Below, piece after piece: positions 52,838-64,000 of a stretch of DNA of 64,000 bases. The DNA lies in NCBI GenBank assembly GCA_008360975.2, contig CM039183.1, forward strand, positions 9,699,762 to 9,763,761, read 5' to 3'. Origin of the DNA: Lichenostomus cassidix. Taxonomy: Eukaryota; Chordata; Aves; Passeriformes; Meliphagidae. The translations under genes and the position numbers were made by a program. The notes under the pieces were generated by a model, which did not search any database, had not been told where the DNA came from, and saw nothing but the letters and a program-made list of their open reading frames with translations. The stretch's first letter is position 1; every line of letters starts with the position of its first letter.

Positions 52838-55800
52838 CTAATCACTGGGACTGGGGCGAGACAGGCATGTGGAGCTGCCCTGCCAGGCTGGGTTCCCAGA
52901 GCTGAGGCTGGAGGACAAACCATTTTCAAACGTCACTTTTTCAAATGGAATGAAAGGGATGAGGGGGAGCAGCTGTGGCATTTGTCACATTAGACACTGA
53001 GATTTTGAAGATGCTCACATGCTGGCAGAGGTGAGGCAGAGAATACAGGAGTTTTGCAGGGGGAAATGAGACAATGAAATAATTTAATTTCTCTCACTAT
53101 CTTCTTGAAAGAGCTCTGCAAGAAATTCCAGCTATTTGCTGAATTAGAGCTGGAAAAACAACACAAATTCCCTAAAAGCAACAACCCAGGATGTGTCCCA
53201 CACTGTGGAGTGGATTGTTCCTGGGCTGTAAACTTAAAACAGACTTCACTGCCACTCTTATCCACAGATGCCTTTTCACCAAATCTCACTCTGACTTCAG
53301 CAGGCTCCTGACAGGAATGTGACATTGCCCAGACCTCATCAGCTTGCAGTTGTCTGAGCATCTCAAATCTCCTCTTTTTTATCTTGCCATGCATCCCTGT
53401 TGGGTCAACAGCTTCCTTGGAGAAGAAGCTGTAAAAATACCATCTCCTTTCTAACATTATGTCTTCCACCTGTCACCCACTCCTTCTCTAAACCCTCAAG
53501 AGTCAGGAGCAGTATTTTTGGCTGAGGTGGCAGCAGACAAGACCCGTGACTCTCACTGCATGTCTCCTGTGAAGGTGAGAGCTGACGAGGGCTGGGCAAA
53601 TGCCAGTGCTGGAAACCAAAGCTGGCTCAGCTCCAGATGATCCTCCTTTCCCAGATGGCCATGGATGACCACGTCTGCCCATCACCTGGCAGCCCTGCAG
53701 AGTGTAAGAGCAGGTGAAATAAACACAGATCAGCTCAAATATTGCTTTAGAAATGCGTTAAGTGGTTAGGACGAGTAAGTTTGCTGCCTTTTTCAACCAG
53801 GAAAATCCCTGGTTTGTTTTCAAGTCCAGCTCATTATCAAGTGGACAACTGTGGAGAAAGCAAAGCTCACTTTTATTAATGCTTTTTATAGGAGCAACAC
53901 TCCCAGGTTAACTGAGTTTCTCTTATCAAAGGGACTTTGAGAAGTTTAAGATTTTGTCCTCGGTGCCACCAGGGCACCAGGGCAGTGTGTGTACTCTGTG
54001 AAAAGAAGACTTGCTCTCCAGCTCCAGCTTGTGCCAGAGGGCTGGAAAACTGGGGATTAAATATTAACATTTATTGCGGTGCCTCCCCTCTGTTCTACAT
54101 CCAGCACAAGCTCTCTCTTCCAGGAATGTGGTGGTTATAGTGAGCTGAGTGACGTGGGAGCTCAGTTATTCTGCACCATGCAGATGGTGAATAAAGCCTT
54201 CGGTGGAGTTGAATCCATCCTGCCATTTTGGGTAGGGTGAATAGCAAATGTGAAGCAAATTTGGAGTCAAGTCATAAAAAACAGGATAAAAACACATAAA
54301 AAGGAAGGGCTGGTAAACACTGGATGCAATCATAGTTAAGGCCTTTCTGTCTTACAGTCTTCTTTGCATTCCTCTGCTCTGATGAAAATTGATGACCACT
54401 TCAAGAGCTCCAATGTAGTGGCAATTACACAGCTACAAAGAGAGTATGTTAAAATAGTGGCTGAGGGAGAACAAACAGAGCAAGATTGTGCAAATTCACC
54501 TCCCAACCCCATCATATCTTCCTTGGCACAACAAGACAGAGGTGGGTATGGTGTGGATTAATAATTTGCGTTGTCCTTCACCCCCTCATGCAAATGTAAT
54601 AAATCCCTGAAAATCCTGTGCTCGTGTACAAAATCTAACACAAATGTGTTCACCCCAGGGAGTCTGGAAGGGAAGGCAAACAGAAGTTTGGCCAAACAAT
54701 TTGTGTTTATAGTATTGATTCTGTCAGAGCAGCACAAATGGAAGAGAAGCCTTTAAGTCTGAGTACCAAAGTGCAGCCTCCATTTGATATAATGAACCAT
54801 GCTTTCTGGAACTGTGCTACCTTGGGAGCTGCCTGCTTCCCAGTTTTCTGGCAGGTCAGCTCATGGGATGAACCTGACTGAAGGATGGTGGCCCAAAAAG
54901 TGTGGCAACCTTTTGCTTTTGTGTACCCAGCGTGCCACAGCAGGATATGAGTCAGGAGAAAAGGTGAGGCACGTCCTGGTTGCTCCATGTTAGGTGGTCA
55001 GGAGCATGATCTGCCTTAGAAAAGCAAGGGCAGAATACCAAGTGGGAACAGCATGGATGGCCTGATGCTGTTTTCTCCAGCTCGGACTCTTGCCTCTTCT
55101 TGCCTTGTCTTTTTGCTGCAGGTGAGGGTTTGGCTGGGTTTCCAAGCAGGCCACAGCCCTGGGGTTGCTGCAGGACACACCAGGCATTCCCATCTCAGAG
55201 AAGGAGCCAGCTGGTGGCCGCTTGCCTCCAGCACCTCTGCACGCCTGGGTGCAGCTTGCCATTAGATACGGCTGGCTGCCTGCTGAAACTGTGCCCAAAA
55301 ATGGAAGAAATGCCTCCAGACTCTCACCTTGAGCTGTGCTGGAGCCCTGCTAGGTCAGGAGGAGGATCCTGCTGCAGAAAGGGTTGAGAGGGAATAAGGA
55401 CAAGAGCCTTCTCCAGCACAGGGAGCCCCTATGGACCCCATGTGCTCCTTACTGAACCAAAAGAGCTGGCTCAGTGGGGATGAGATGAACACCCTCTTTC
55501 ACAGAATTTTGGGAAAGTTTCATAAACCCTGCCCCAAATCTGTACCCAGGATCATTTTGAAGCACAGGCTCTCCTGCTGTCACTGCCTTGGTCTTGCTTT
55601 TTAACCTGCACAACTTCCTCCTCAGCCTTCCCTGCAACCTCCATTGCTGCCTTTCCCCCTGACTTCTCCATAGGAGTGTCGATTGGGTTTTCTGAGCACC
55701 AGTTTTCCCTCTGTCTCTGCCCCCATGCTGTGACTCCAGTGAGGCAAGACAGCACCAGCCATCCCCCAGCCACTCTGGCTGCCATCTGCACTCTGCTTCT

Positions 55801-56124
55801 TTCCCAGTTAATCTCGTTTGCCTTGCCAATGCCAAGGCAAACACAGCAGAGGCACTGCGCAACAGGGACATTCCTCTGCCACGTGCTCCACAGCTGTGTC
55901 CCTGTGGCCTTTGCTGGGGCTTGGTGGCCCAGCTTTCCTCAGAGAAGTGCTGGGTGTGATGCTGCTGCTTGTCTCACACCTGCCCAAGCAGTGTGTTGGG
56001 TCGTGAGAGGGATGTCACCCACCTGAATCTCCACATTCTGACCTCTTGTCTGTCCTACTTCCACCTCCCACCAGCACCTTCTGTCCTGTCTCATTGTCTG
56101 CTTTCTTCTTACCACATGGCTAAT

Positions 56125-56145
56125 TCCTCCTCCTCCTCCTCCTCC
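56125..56145 (+). repeat. (TCC)7 microsatellite
   Basis: Seven uninterrupted TCC units. Confidence 0.9.
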
Positions 56146-58529
56146 ATTCCCCTAAATTCTTTCTATTTCTGCTCATATTCTCCCCTTCTCCCAGATTTGG
56201 TAGGTTTTGGGATTATCCCTCAGACCAGCCAGGCTCTCTTGCTGCTCCTCTCATTTCCACTTAATCAGCTCTTCCTAAACTGATGTCCTGATCCTCCCAG
56301 CCAGATTGTCTTTTCAACAGTGTCACACTTTTTTTTTTGTGCCACCCCTCTTTGGGGTTCAGCCAGTGTTTTTGTGAGCTTCAGTCACTGGTTTCTTTGA
56401 CTTATCTACTTGTTTTCTCCTAAATCTTGAAATCCATACTGTTCATTGCTGTTTCTGGCTAGCTTCCTTCACTCTGCTTTCAAACAGTTTGTTCACCATT
56501 GCTAGAGTCAAAAACATACCTTCTGTAGACACAAAAAACAAGGGAATTAGTAAGCTCACACACACAAGATAGTTCTCTACACATTCTAAAATGGGGAAAA
56601 AAAGAACAGATCTTTTTTCTGGAGTAAATGGAAGATGATGGATGCAAAAAGACATGAAGCAAAAAGAAAAGGAAGGGTGCTACAACCGAAAATGAGGGAT
56701 GTCATTACAGGCAAGTTGTTTGGACAGTACAGTGTTACCTACTGAAGAGGCAAAAAGTATCTTAAGACAAAGCTCATTAACTAACCAAAGGAAGATAAAA
56801 ACTTGTCATGATGAAAAATACCAGGTGCTATCAATATCATATAATGGACTGAAAAATACATGTGAAAAGCAGCATTGATTTTGTGCCTGGCCCAGCTTTT
56901 ATCAAAGTCCATAACCAAACCCAGTCAAAATCAATAGCAAAAGTTACTGGGAAACCACAGGGCAGCTTTGATCAGATTGCATCGCTGTGGCTTTGATTTT
57001 AAGTTTGAAGTCACTCAAACTGCATTTCTTGACTTTTTTCAGTCTGACATCCTTAAAAAAATATATCCAGGAATCTCTTTGTGTCATGACACCCCAATAT
57101 TTGCCTTGCCAGTGAAATAAAAAAAAACCCCAAAAAAATCCAAGACAAACATTGGGTAATCATTTATTACCTTTTTTACCACTCTTTTTTTGTTTAGCTG
57201 TTTGCCTGAGGATGTATGTGATTTAGATTTTCGTACTCACTTCCCTGACCTTTCCCTCCTGCTTCCCAGCAGTGCTGCCAGAATCCCAGGCAGAGGAACA
57301 CCACGTAGGAGCCACGTGAGTTGGGTGACAGATTATTTGCTCAGGTATCACTCCCTTTGCCAAGAGACATTTTAGCCCTGGGTAGGTGTGGGCTTTGTCA
57401 CCTGCTCTGTGAACACACCAGGAACCAAGTGACTCATGACATGAAGGAAGTGTTTGCAGCAAGAGTCAGGAACATGGCAGCCCTTCTCTCAAGGGTGAAG
57501 TGTTTGGGGATTTTATGACTGGTTCTTTTCTTAGTAAGGTAAACTCTGCAGGCAATAGCTCTGACAATTTTTTTCCCCTGTAGAATTCAAGCAGTTTTCC
57601 CATGATTGTCTGTGTGGATGAAGGTGGCAAGGAAGCACATCACTGGGGTGCTTCAAGGGGGACAAGTGTCAGCTCCCAGAGGTTTGGCACTGGCACTTGC
57701 AGCTTGTAGCCTGGAATTTGGAAGAGGAGCTGCAGTAACCCCTCAGATGTGGGATATCTCCCCATAGCTGATGGAGGACAGCAGTTAACTTGTGTGCCTT
57801 CAGCTCCCTGTATTCCCTGTCAGCAATTTCCATGCCAAGGGCCAAGATAAGCCCGCTTATCCTGTGGCCAAGGTCATTACCTGGGTTAAAGAACCAGGGT
57901 GAAAGACCGTGGACTTTGAGCAGAGGTTGCTCTGAGCCCTGTCTCAATGCAGGCAGCTTGTAGGGGGCTTTTTTGCAGGCATTTTTTTTTGTCTTTTTGA
58001 CAGATTTTCTTTCTGTTGACTTCTCTAGTCTGGAAGAGAAAACAACCAGTGCTGAAGAGCACCACTCTCAGCCAACCCCTGTGTTATATTTTAGAATAAT
58101 AACCTCATTCAGTTAAAAGCAGGAAGGATGGAAGACCCAATAGCCAAGTGTAAATATAGAAACCATGAGACACCTTCTTTTTCTCCCCTTTACCAAAAAA
58201 GAAATAAAATTTCTGGGGTTTTATTCCATCATCTGTGAACCAAAAAAAACCATGTCATTTCTGAGCTTGGGTGAAAAGCAAAAGAAGGGAAAAGGCTGGT
58301 TTCACATCATGGTGGTGCTTTTGGTTTTGTCCACCAAATAGCAGAAAGCTTCACGAAGAGCTCTTGCTTCTGCTGTCCTCTCTGCCTGAGAGCTGCTCAG
58401 AAAAAGGCAAAAATTCTGCATATTTTGTGACACAAAGGGAAATCTTCCTAATCTCACCTTGTAGAAATGACCATATAGCAGCAAGAACTGGTACCCTCAA
58501 GACCCATTGGCTGTCATCACCATGAGGAG

Positions 58530-58549
58530 TTAATTAGCATTAATTAGCC
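58530..58549. promoter_or_regulatory. Paired homeodomain-type sites
   Basis: TTAATTAGCATTAATTAGCC: two TTAATTAG copies exactly 10 bp apart. TAATTA is the core site of many homeodomain proteins. Functional use is inference. Confidence 0.25.
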
Positions 58550-60002
58550 CTTTTACTCTCTGGATGAAAAGACCAGGAATTAGGATGGACACTTCACCAA
58601 AATCTGTACCAAAATGATCACTTTTGGGGAAGTTACTGCTTGGCCAAGAAGCATCATTTTTCTAGATCACTTCTGTGCCTGTCAGGCACTGAGAACAGCA
58701 GAGCAGTGGGACTAGAGAAGGACAAGGAAAATGGAACTTCTGCTTTCCTCTACACCTACATTGCACCTACTCCAGCTAGTGGTCCTAGGGAGACTGGGAA
58801 AGATTGGATCTTTTTTCCACAGATGGAAGGGGAGCACTGTTTCTAGCATAAGCCAAAACCAGACATTCACCACTAAAAAAAAAAATCTAAAAAGAGGAAA
58901 AATAAAAAAGTCAGAACTTCATGCTCAGCACTGCAGAGCTGAGTCTTCTCTTGTGGCTTCCCCCCAGAGTCCTCCCCAAGGCCATGCAGCTGCCCTGTGG
59001 GGACACCTCGTGGTTCAAGTGACACCCTCGGTTTGCCTCCAGGGATCACCTCTGCAAAGTATTTTATCTGCCAGTGGGACAGCTGGAAGCAGAGGCATGA
59101 AGTCAAATTTGGAGGTAGGAACTGCAAGGGACCCACTCTTCTAACAAGTGAAATTATAAGTGGTTCAGTTTGAACCAACCCACCCTTTCAGATGCCCCTA
59201 ACCAGCAGTGCTTGGCTACTGTCTTCTCCTGCTGGGCCAGTGCAGGTGAGTCTATAAACACCAGGTTAACCTCACAGGGGGCAGGGGATGGAGGCACTGG
59301 GGATGCTGCCAGGGATTCACTCATGGGGATTTGGTTTGTGACAGCTGAGATCAAACACTTCCCCAGATTTCACTGTTACCAGCCTGGGCACTAACAAGAA
59401 CCCTAATTTACCCCATGTCTGGTTTCACAGTGATGCAGCTAGACAGGAGTACAGCATACAAGGAGTTTGTAATAATTATTTCTCTGTTTGTGCAACTTGC
59501 AGATGAATGGCCTGGCACTTGCCAAGAAAAGCCAACTTCATCTCCTGTGGCTTTGCAGAGACAAATAGGAATGGCTCCTCCCTGCTCCAGGTATTTCCAC
59601 TCAGCAGTATCAACAAGCCCTAAACCCACAGAGCTGGCCTCTGGCTCATTTCCTTCATGTCTCCTCAGGAAGGCAGAGCTCCTGCTTCTCAGGAAAGGCA
59701 GATGTTTATCATGCTCTGCTCTGCACCAGCAGCACCACCAGACCACACCAAAGAGAGGTTACCAAACAGTGTTTGGGTTTCTCGTGATGGTATTTCATAA
59801 TGAGGAGGATTTATGCTTTTGTCTTGAAAGCCCACAAAAGCAGCACACTGGATTTCTCCAGTTAAGATCTCGTGGACAGGTATTTGTTCTCCAGGCTCAC
59901 AGGTTGAGGGGAAAAAAAAGTTTTCCCAGTGTGACTTCCTCTCTACTAGCTCCATCTGGAGGCTCCAAGAAAACTTGCATTGTAAAATTATTTTTATTTG
60001 CA

Positions 60003-60022
60003 TTTATTTATTTATTTATTTA
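60003..60022 (+). repeat. (TTTA)5 microsatellite
   Basis: Five TTTA units; the AT-rich tract continues imperfectly to about 60036. Confidence 0.85.
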
Positions 60023-62959
60023 ACTATTTATTTAGGATTTAATGTGGTCTTGGCATTGATGATTATGGTTAGCAGACTTGAAAAAAGAAAGCGTCTGTGC
60101 AATTAGGTTTTTGGTAATGAATTAATTAAAGATTCTGTAAAACCAAAAAAATGGGCTTATTTCTGGCTATGCTGAAGACTGCATCTCTATCTGTTCATTT
60201 CTCCATTTACCTGCAGTAACAGTGTGTTATTTAAAGCAACTGACTGCTCAGCCTCTGTTCTAATTCAGTAGCATTTATCATGCTGCTATGCAAAGCTGCC
60301 ACTTAAAGAGCTGTTGGAATTTTTTTTTAATAAAAAGTGGTGTTTGAACTTAAAATATCTGCTCTTTAAGCTGCAAATAGTTACATTTATGTAATTTCCT
60401 CTTTTATTACTACTGAGGTGTAGCTAAGGCCATCTTTGCTGTTTTGTAAACCCGGTGCTCTGAAAGCACTTGCCAGAGTTCTCCTGCCTTTGCTTGAGGA
60501 AAGGGGGATTCAAACCTATTAAATTGATATGATGTGATGCCTTATAACTCCACCCAGGGGCAAAGCTCTGTGGTGAGTATCAATATAATGTAAAATCAGA
60601 TTCATCTGTTAGATCTGGAGTTTCCAACTTCACCTGAGTTACTGTAAGAAATAACAGGAATAGCTGCACTGGGAGAAGAAAGATGATGCAAGACAAAATT
60701 GGAATCAGTTTTTTGTTCATTTGGGGAAAAGCTTTATTTCTTCTCCCTCTCAAAATAATTCTTGCTGGGAGTGGAAAGCTGTCAAGAAAGCACAAAGAGA
60801 TCAGATTAGCAGCCTGCCTTGTGCAGCTTTCAGGAGCACGAAAGGAGAATTTGGGTTGCAGGGATTTGGTGCTCCATGACAAGACATGCCAGTCAGGCTG
60901 AACACTTTCCAGCCTTCCCTGGGAGCCTTTCTGCTGACACAGACTCAGTCAGGAGCCCTGATCTGCTCAGCTGCTCCATCTAGAAACCTTCCAGAAGTGG
61001 AGCTGACAATTCCAGCCCTAATCTCCCCCAAGATTTGTTTCTCAAAGAATTCTTGTTTGCACTCACTGAGGAGTTGCTGCTTTAAGTCCTAACTTTTGTT
61101 CTAGTGGAGAAGTAACCAAGTAAAGAGTGAATGTGAAATCCCTTCCTGGACAGAAAGAGTCTGTATTTTGAAAATACCTCATCAGTAATTGGAGAGTAAC
61201 TTCCAATACAAAGAATATCCACCACGTGGTAGTTTGTAAGTAGCAGGATGGTGAAGCGTTTGGACAATGAGCAGATGAGAGATTTGCTGTCGAACTGGTT
61301 CATGGGAATGTGAGGGAACAGAAACAGTGCTTCAAACTCAGCATGAGGAGTTAAATGTTAGTGCAACTGTTGAGTTCAGTGTAGCATGAGAGATACCCTA
61401 TCAAGCACTGAGGTTAACTATGCAATTGTTCTGATACATTCTTAGAAGCATTACTTTACAACAAGTGAGTTGTTTCCAGCAGAAGGCTGCTTTAAAACAG
61501 AGATCAAAAAACCCCTGAAGAGCCAGATCTTCCAGATTTCCTTTTTTAAAGCTTCTTCTCTACATTGTGATGCTACAGTAAGTATGGCACAAAGTACACT
61601 GCACACCAGCAGCATTTATCATCCCTTATTGTTTATCAAGCATAGATGCGCACTTTTTCCTTTATTCAGCACTTTTATACCAAGTACCAGTGTGCACTGG
61701 AGCCATCTCCTGTAACACTCACTGCAAAACACCTTAATTTAAGAATAACCTGTAGCATGGTAATTACTGCAATGAATTCCTTTGGTCCCTGAGCTCATGG
61801 TGAAATGAGATTTTACTGACTTTGCATGGAACACTGGAAGGCAGTCAACACACTGGCAGCTTTCCTTCCCTCCCTAATTTCTGCAGAAGTGCCCAAACTG
61901 TCATGAAAAGACAGGTGTATGAAATTTTCTCCTGACAACTAAACTCTAAAGGGGCTCAGAGGAATGAGAAAAACAGTGAAAAAATACAACTGTGTATACT
62001 TCCTGTCTACTCCTAAGACTGCAGAATGCATAAATTCTTGCAACAGCTGCTTCATAAGCATTCATGGCATTCACTCACTGTGCCCTGTCCCAGCTGTCCT
62101 GTGCTGCAGCACATTCCCATTTTCTGAAATGCTTCTTTCCCCTTTCACCTCTATGCAAAATAAGTCTCTGCTGCATCATTGTCACTGCACTTAATAGGTA
62201 CAGTAATATTCTGAGAACAGACTTATTTTTATGGATAAGCTTACTGATGTGTGCTGACTTATTTTATATTCTGGCTGGTAAATCCTGAAAGAAACCATTC
62301 AATTTGGTTATAATTCCGTTTAATCTTTCATTTTCTGGTCAAAGAAACTCTGTTTCTCAAATCCTCATTAAATGCAAACAAACCAAAAAAGAAAAATGAG
62401 ATGACTCCAGATATGACAGACCAAGATTTACTTTAGTACAAGGCAGAAACTTGTATTAGAACAGGACAGACAACTTACGCAAAGGGAAATGCTAGTAATC
62501 AATAAAGTTGTTAATCATTAAAACTACTTTCCTTCAGTTTCTTAAAATAGGCTTTCAGGGTTTTTTTTTTTATCTTGTACTATCAAACTTTGTTAGTTAC
62601 ATAACTAAAACATGCAAATAAAGTGCAACAGACTACTCTTAGCCATTATCTGATTGAGCAACTTTTAATATTTCTATTGACAAACATTGTAAGCAGGATC
62701 AGAGCGAACTGTGTGTACTTGAAATCTGTCCAGTGATAGATTTGAGTCACTGAACTACCGGTTCAAGGAGAACCACTGGCATTCTAATTTAATTTTCAGT
62801 TGACACATAGGATGCTAAAGTGATCACTGACTAGGACGTGTTTCAGTAGTGCCAAATTCTAATCAAAACTCAGATTGTGCGTTAGCAGCCAAGGCAAACA
62901 ATTATTCTGTACCGTACACAAAAAGCAACTAGTATTGAACAGACAAAAACTTTGGTCAA

Positions 62960-63157
62960 CAAACTAGTTTTACTTCTTTAATAACATTTTGCTAATAACT
63001 CAAGAGGCACCACAGTACCAGTAAGCATATGAACTTTAAAATGCACAATGGCCACGGACAGTTGACTTGGATACAGTAATAGTGTTTGGTAGCAGATCTA
63101 CAGACGGCTTTTCGATTCTTCCACTCTTAAATGGTTTTGAATTTCCTCCTGACTTAG
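62960..63157 (-). other. MDH1: MDH1 3' untranslated region
   Basis: About 200 bases from the stop to shortly after an ATTAAA signal. The part next to the stop doubles as the readthrough extension. Confidence 0.65.
62977..62982 (-). terminator. MDH1 poly(A) signal ATTAAA
   Basis: + strand TTTAAT, ATTAAA in MDH1 sense, about 175 bases after the stop. It is the first common poly(A) hexamer in the 3'UTR. Confidence 0.55.
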
Positions 63158-63160
63158 TCA
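63101..63160 (-). CDS. MDH1: MDH1x readthrough extension with peroxisomal signal
   Basis: The MDH1 stop TGA (63158-63160) is followed by CTA. The frame then stays open for 19 codons, beginning LSQEEIQNH and ending EESKSRL, before TAG at 63098-63100. SRL is a good C-terminal peroxisomal targeting signal (PTS1). In mammals a small share of MDH1 is known to be made by readthrough at UGA-CUA, giving a peroxisomal isoform MDH1x with a 19-residue-scale tail that ends, as I recall, in CRL. The sequence here keeps context, length and signal type. Function in this species is inferred. Confidence 0.8.
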
Positions 63161-63283
63161 TGCACTGGAGAGGAATTCCACAGCAGTCTCCTTCTCTTCA
63201 GCTAATTCCTTAGCAGTAAGATCCATCTTCTCACGAGAAAAATCATTAATAGGAAGACCCTCAACAAATTTCCAGGTCTTGTC
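63158..63283 (-). CDS. MDH1: MDH1 last coding exon with stop
   Basis: Acceptor ttttcaatcag. 41 residues plus [22 protein letters not shown], then [22 protein letters not shown]. Confidence 0.97.
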   Translation of the reverse strand, partial: DKTWKFVEGLPINDFSREKMDLTAKELAEEKETAVEFLSSA

Positions 63284-64000
63284 CTGATTGAAAACAAGCA
63301 AATAAAAAGGCCTCGATGTAAGAACAGGCTTCATTCAGTCTGCATTAAAACAGCTTTGCAGCATACAAACAAAGCTTATGGCCTTAAAAACTGTATCAGG
63401 CAGCAGTTAATTTTATTTCACATAAAGAATGCAGCCAGCACCAGCTAATCATGTCAGATTCTGCTTTTCTACCAGCACTTAGCTGACAATCGAGTTCTTA
63501 TTTGGTTAATAAGAGATCTCTCTGTGAAAGACTCCAAACCCCCACATCCCAGCAACTGCAGTCCCACACTGCTGTTAAGGAGCTCACATGACAGTTTAAT
63601 AGGTCATGCAGAAGATACATGGATTTAAATACAGCCTAGGTACCTTGATCACAACAGGGAATGAATATAGCAAGTCTTCAGGAACACCATAAGAATTGCC
63701 ATCAGAAATTACTCCCATCGAAACAAATTCCCCCTGAAACCAGAAAAGTAAGAGATAAACACATTTTTTCACTCCTAGAAGCAAGCAAAATTTTGGTAAT
63801 TTTTGGTATCTTCTGTCTCCTATGACACACCTGGCTCCACAAAAGGACAGACTCTTTCCTCTGAACACACATACACCTGAGGTCAATGACATGGGCATGC
63901 AATCAAAGCATTAGGCAAACAAGCACTTACTCAAGAGCCACATCTTACCGCTGGAGTGCCAAACCAGATGTCCCTCACATGGTCACAGATGGCTTTGGCA
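63158..64000 (-). CDS. MDH1: MDH1, cytosolic malate dehydrogenase, C-terminal part (cut by the window edge)
   Basis: MDH1 interconverts malate and oxaloacetate with NAD(H) in the cytosol and works in the malate-aspartate shuttle. Exons 63949-64000 (partial), 63644-63733 and 63158-63283 join in frame to the last 88 residues, close to human as recalled: [64 protein letters not shown] and the end FLSSA. This is the C-terminal part of the substrate-binding domain. The catalytic His and NAD-binding part lie beyond the right edge. UGP2 lies next on the same strand, as in mammals. The stop is TGA followed by CTA, and the downstream frame encodes a peroxisomal-type tail (separate entry). Confidence 0.97.
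63284..63643 (-). other. MDH1 last intron
   Basis: 0.36 kb, non-coding, nothing recognised. Confidence 0.85.
63644..63733 (-). CDS. MDH1: MDH1 second-last coding exon
   Basis: Acceptor tggtttcag, donor gtacct, 30 codons: [18 protein letters not shown], then [12 protein letters not shown]. Confidence 0.97.
63949..64000 (-). CDS. MDH1: MDH1 third-last coding exon (partial)
   Basis: Runs off the window. It reads (A)[17 protein letters not shown] with donor gtaaga. Human has Glu where Ala ends this exon. Confidence 0.94.

Larger units (their letters stand above)
35647..62950. other. Intergenic region between UGP2 and MDH1
   Basis: About 27 kb without a supportable gene. Open frames are short or lack any family resemblance, including those at 45142-45630 and 59415-60023. 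Recognised content: small CR1 pieces, a TA-rich block (37296-37800), simple repeats, a perfect inverted repeat (38295-38406), a poly(C) run, G-quadruplex motif and a few motif clusters. A non-coding RNA or enhancers cannot be excluded by reading alone. Confidence 0.75.

Noticed and set aside
59415..60023. 202-codon + strand open frame
   Set aside because: No recognisable domain, starts without promoter or splice context and ends in a TTTA microsatellite; consistent with chance.

Overview
The window is vertebrate nuclear DNA, most likely from a bird. Three split genes with GT/AG introns are readable by protein recall: the 3' part of VPS54 (+ strand, left), the whole of UGP2 (- strand, centre) and the 3' end of MDH1 (- strand, right edge). 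Human chromosome 2p15 has the same neighbours in the same relative orientation. CR1 LINE 3' fragments (the typical bird/reptile retroposon), short introns and very GC-rich promoter DNA point to a bird; the species cannot be told from the sequence. No operons, CRISPR arrays, tRNA/rRNA genes or viral genes were seen.

Layout. 1-13.7 kb: last eight coding exons of VPS54 (GARP tethering subunit) with 3'UTR and AATAAA signal. 14.3-34.3 kb: all ten coding exons of UGP2 (UTP--glucose-1-phosphate uridylyltransferase). They add up to exactly 508 codons plus stop, the human length, and all known ligand-contact residues I could check are present. VPS54 and UGP2 converge tail to tail; opposing poly(A) signals lie within about 50 bp of each other near 14.3 kb. 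33.9-35.4 kb: UGP2 CpG-island promoter, with a 27-bp minisatellite at its far edge. 35.4-62.9 kb: about 27 kb between UGP2 and MDH1 with no supportable gene, containing CR1 fragments, simple repeats, a TA-rich block and a few motif clusters that may be regulatory. 62.9-64.0 kb: last three coding exons of MDH1 (cytosolic malate dehydrogenase), the first of them cut by the window edge.

The gene products act in separate cell processes: endosome-to-Golgi tethering (VPS54), UDP-glucose supply for glycogen and glycans (UGP2), and malate/oxaloacetate redox exchange (MDH1). Their grouping is old synteny, not a functional cluster.

The most notable signal is at the MDH1 stop codon. It is TGA followed by CTA, the strong readthrough context, and the next 19 sense codons end in Ser-Arg-Leu before a TAG. 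That predicts a bird version of the peroxisomal readthrough isoform MDH1x. Other points worth following are the second UGP2 start (Met12), the shared convergent 3' end, splice-donor motifs inside the promoter minisatellite, and a compact MEF2/NKX2-5/E-box cluster between UGP2 and MDH1.
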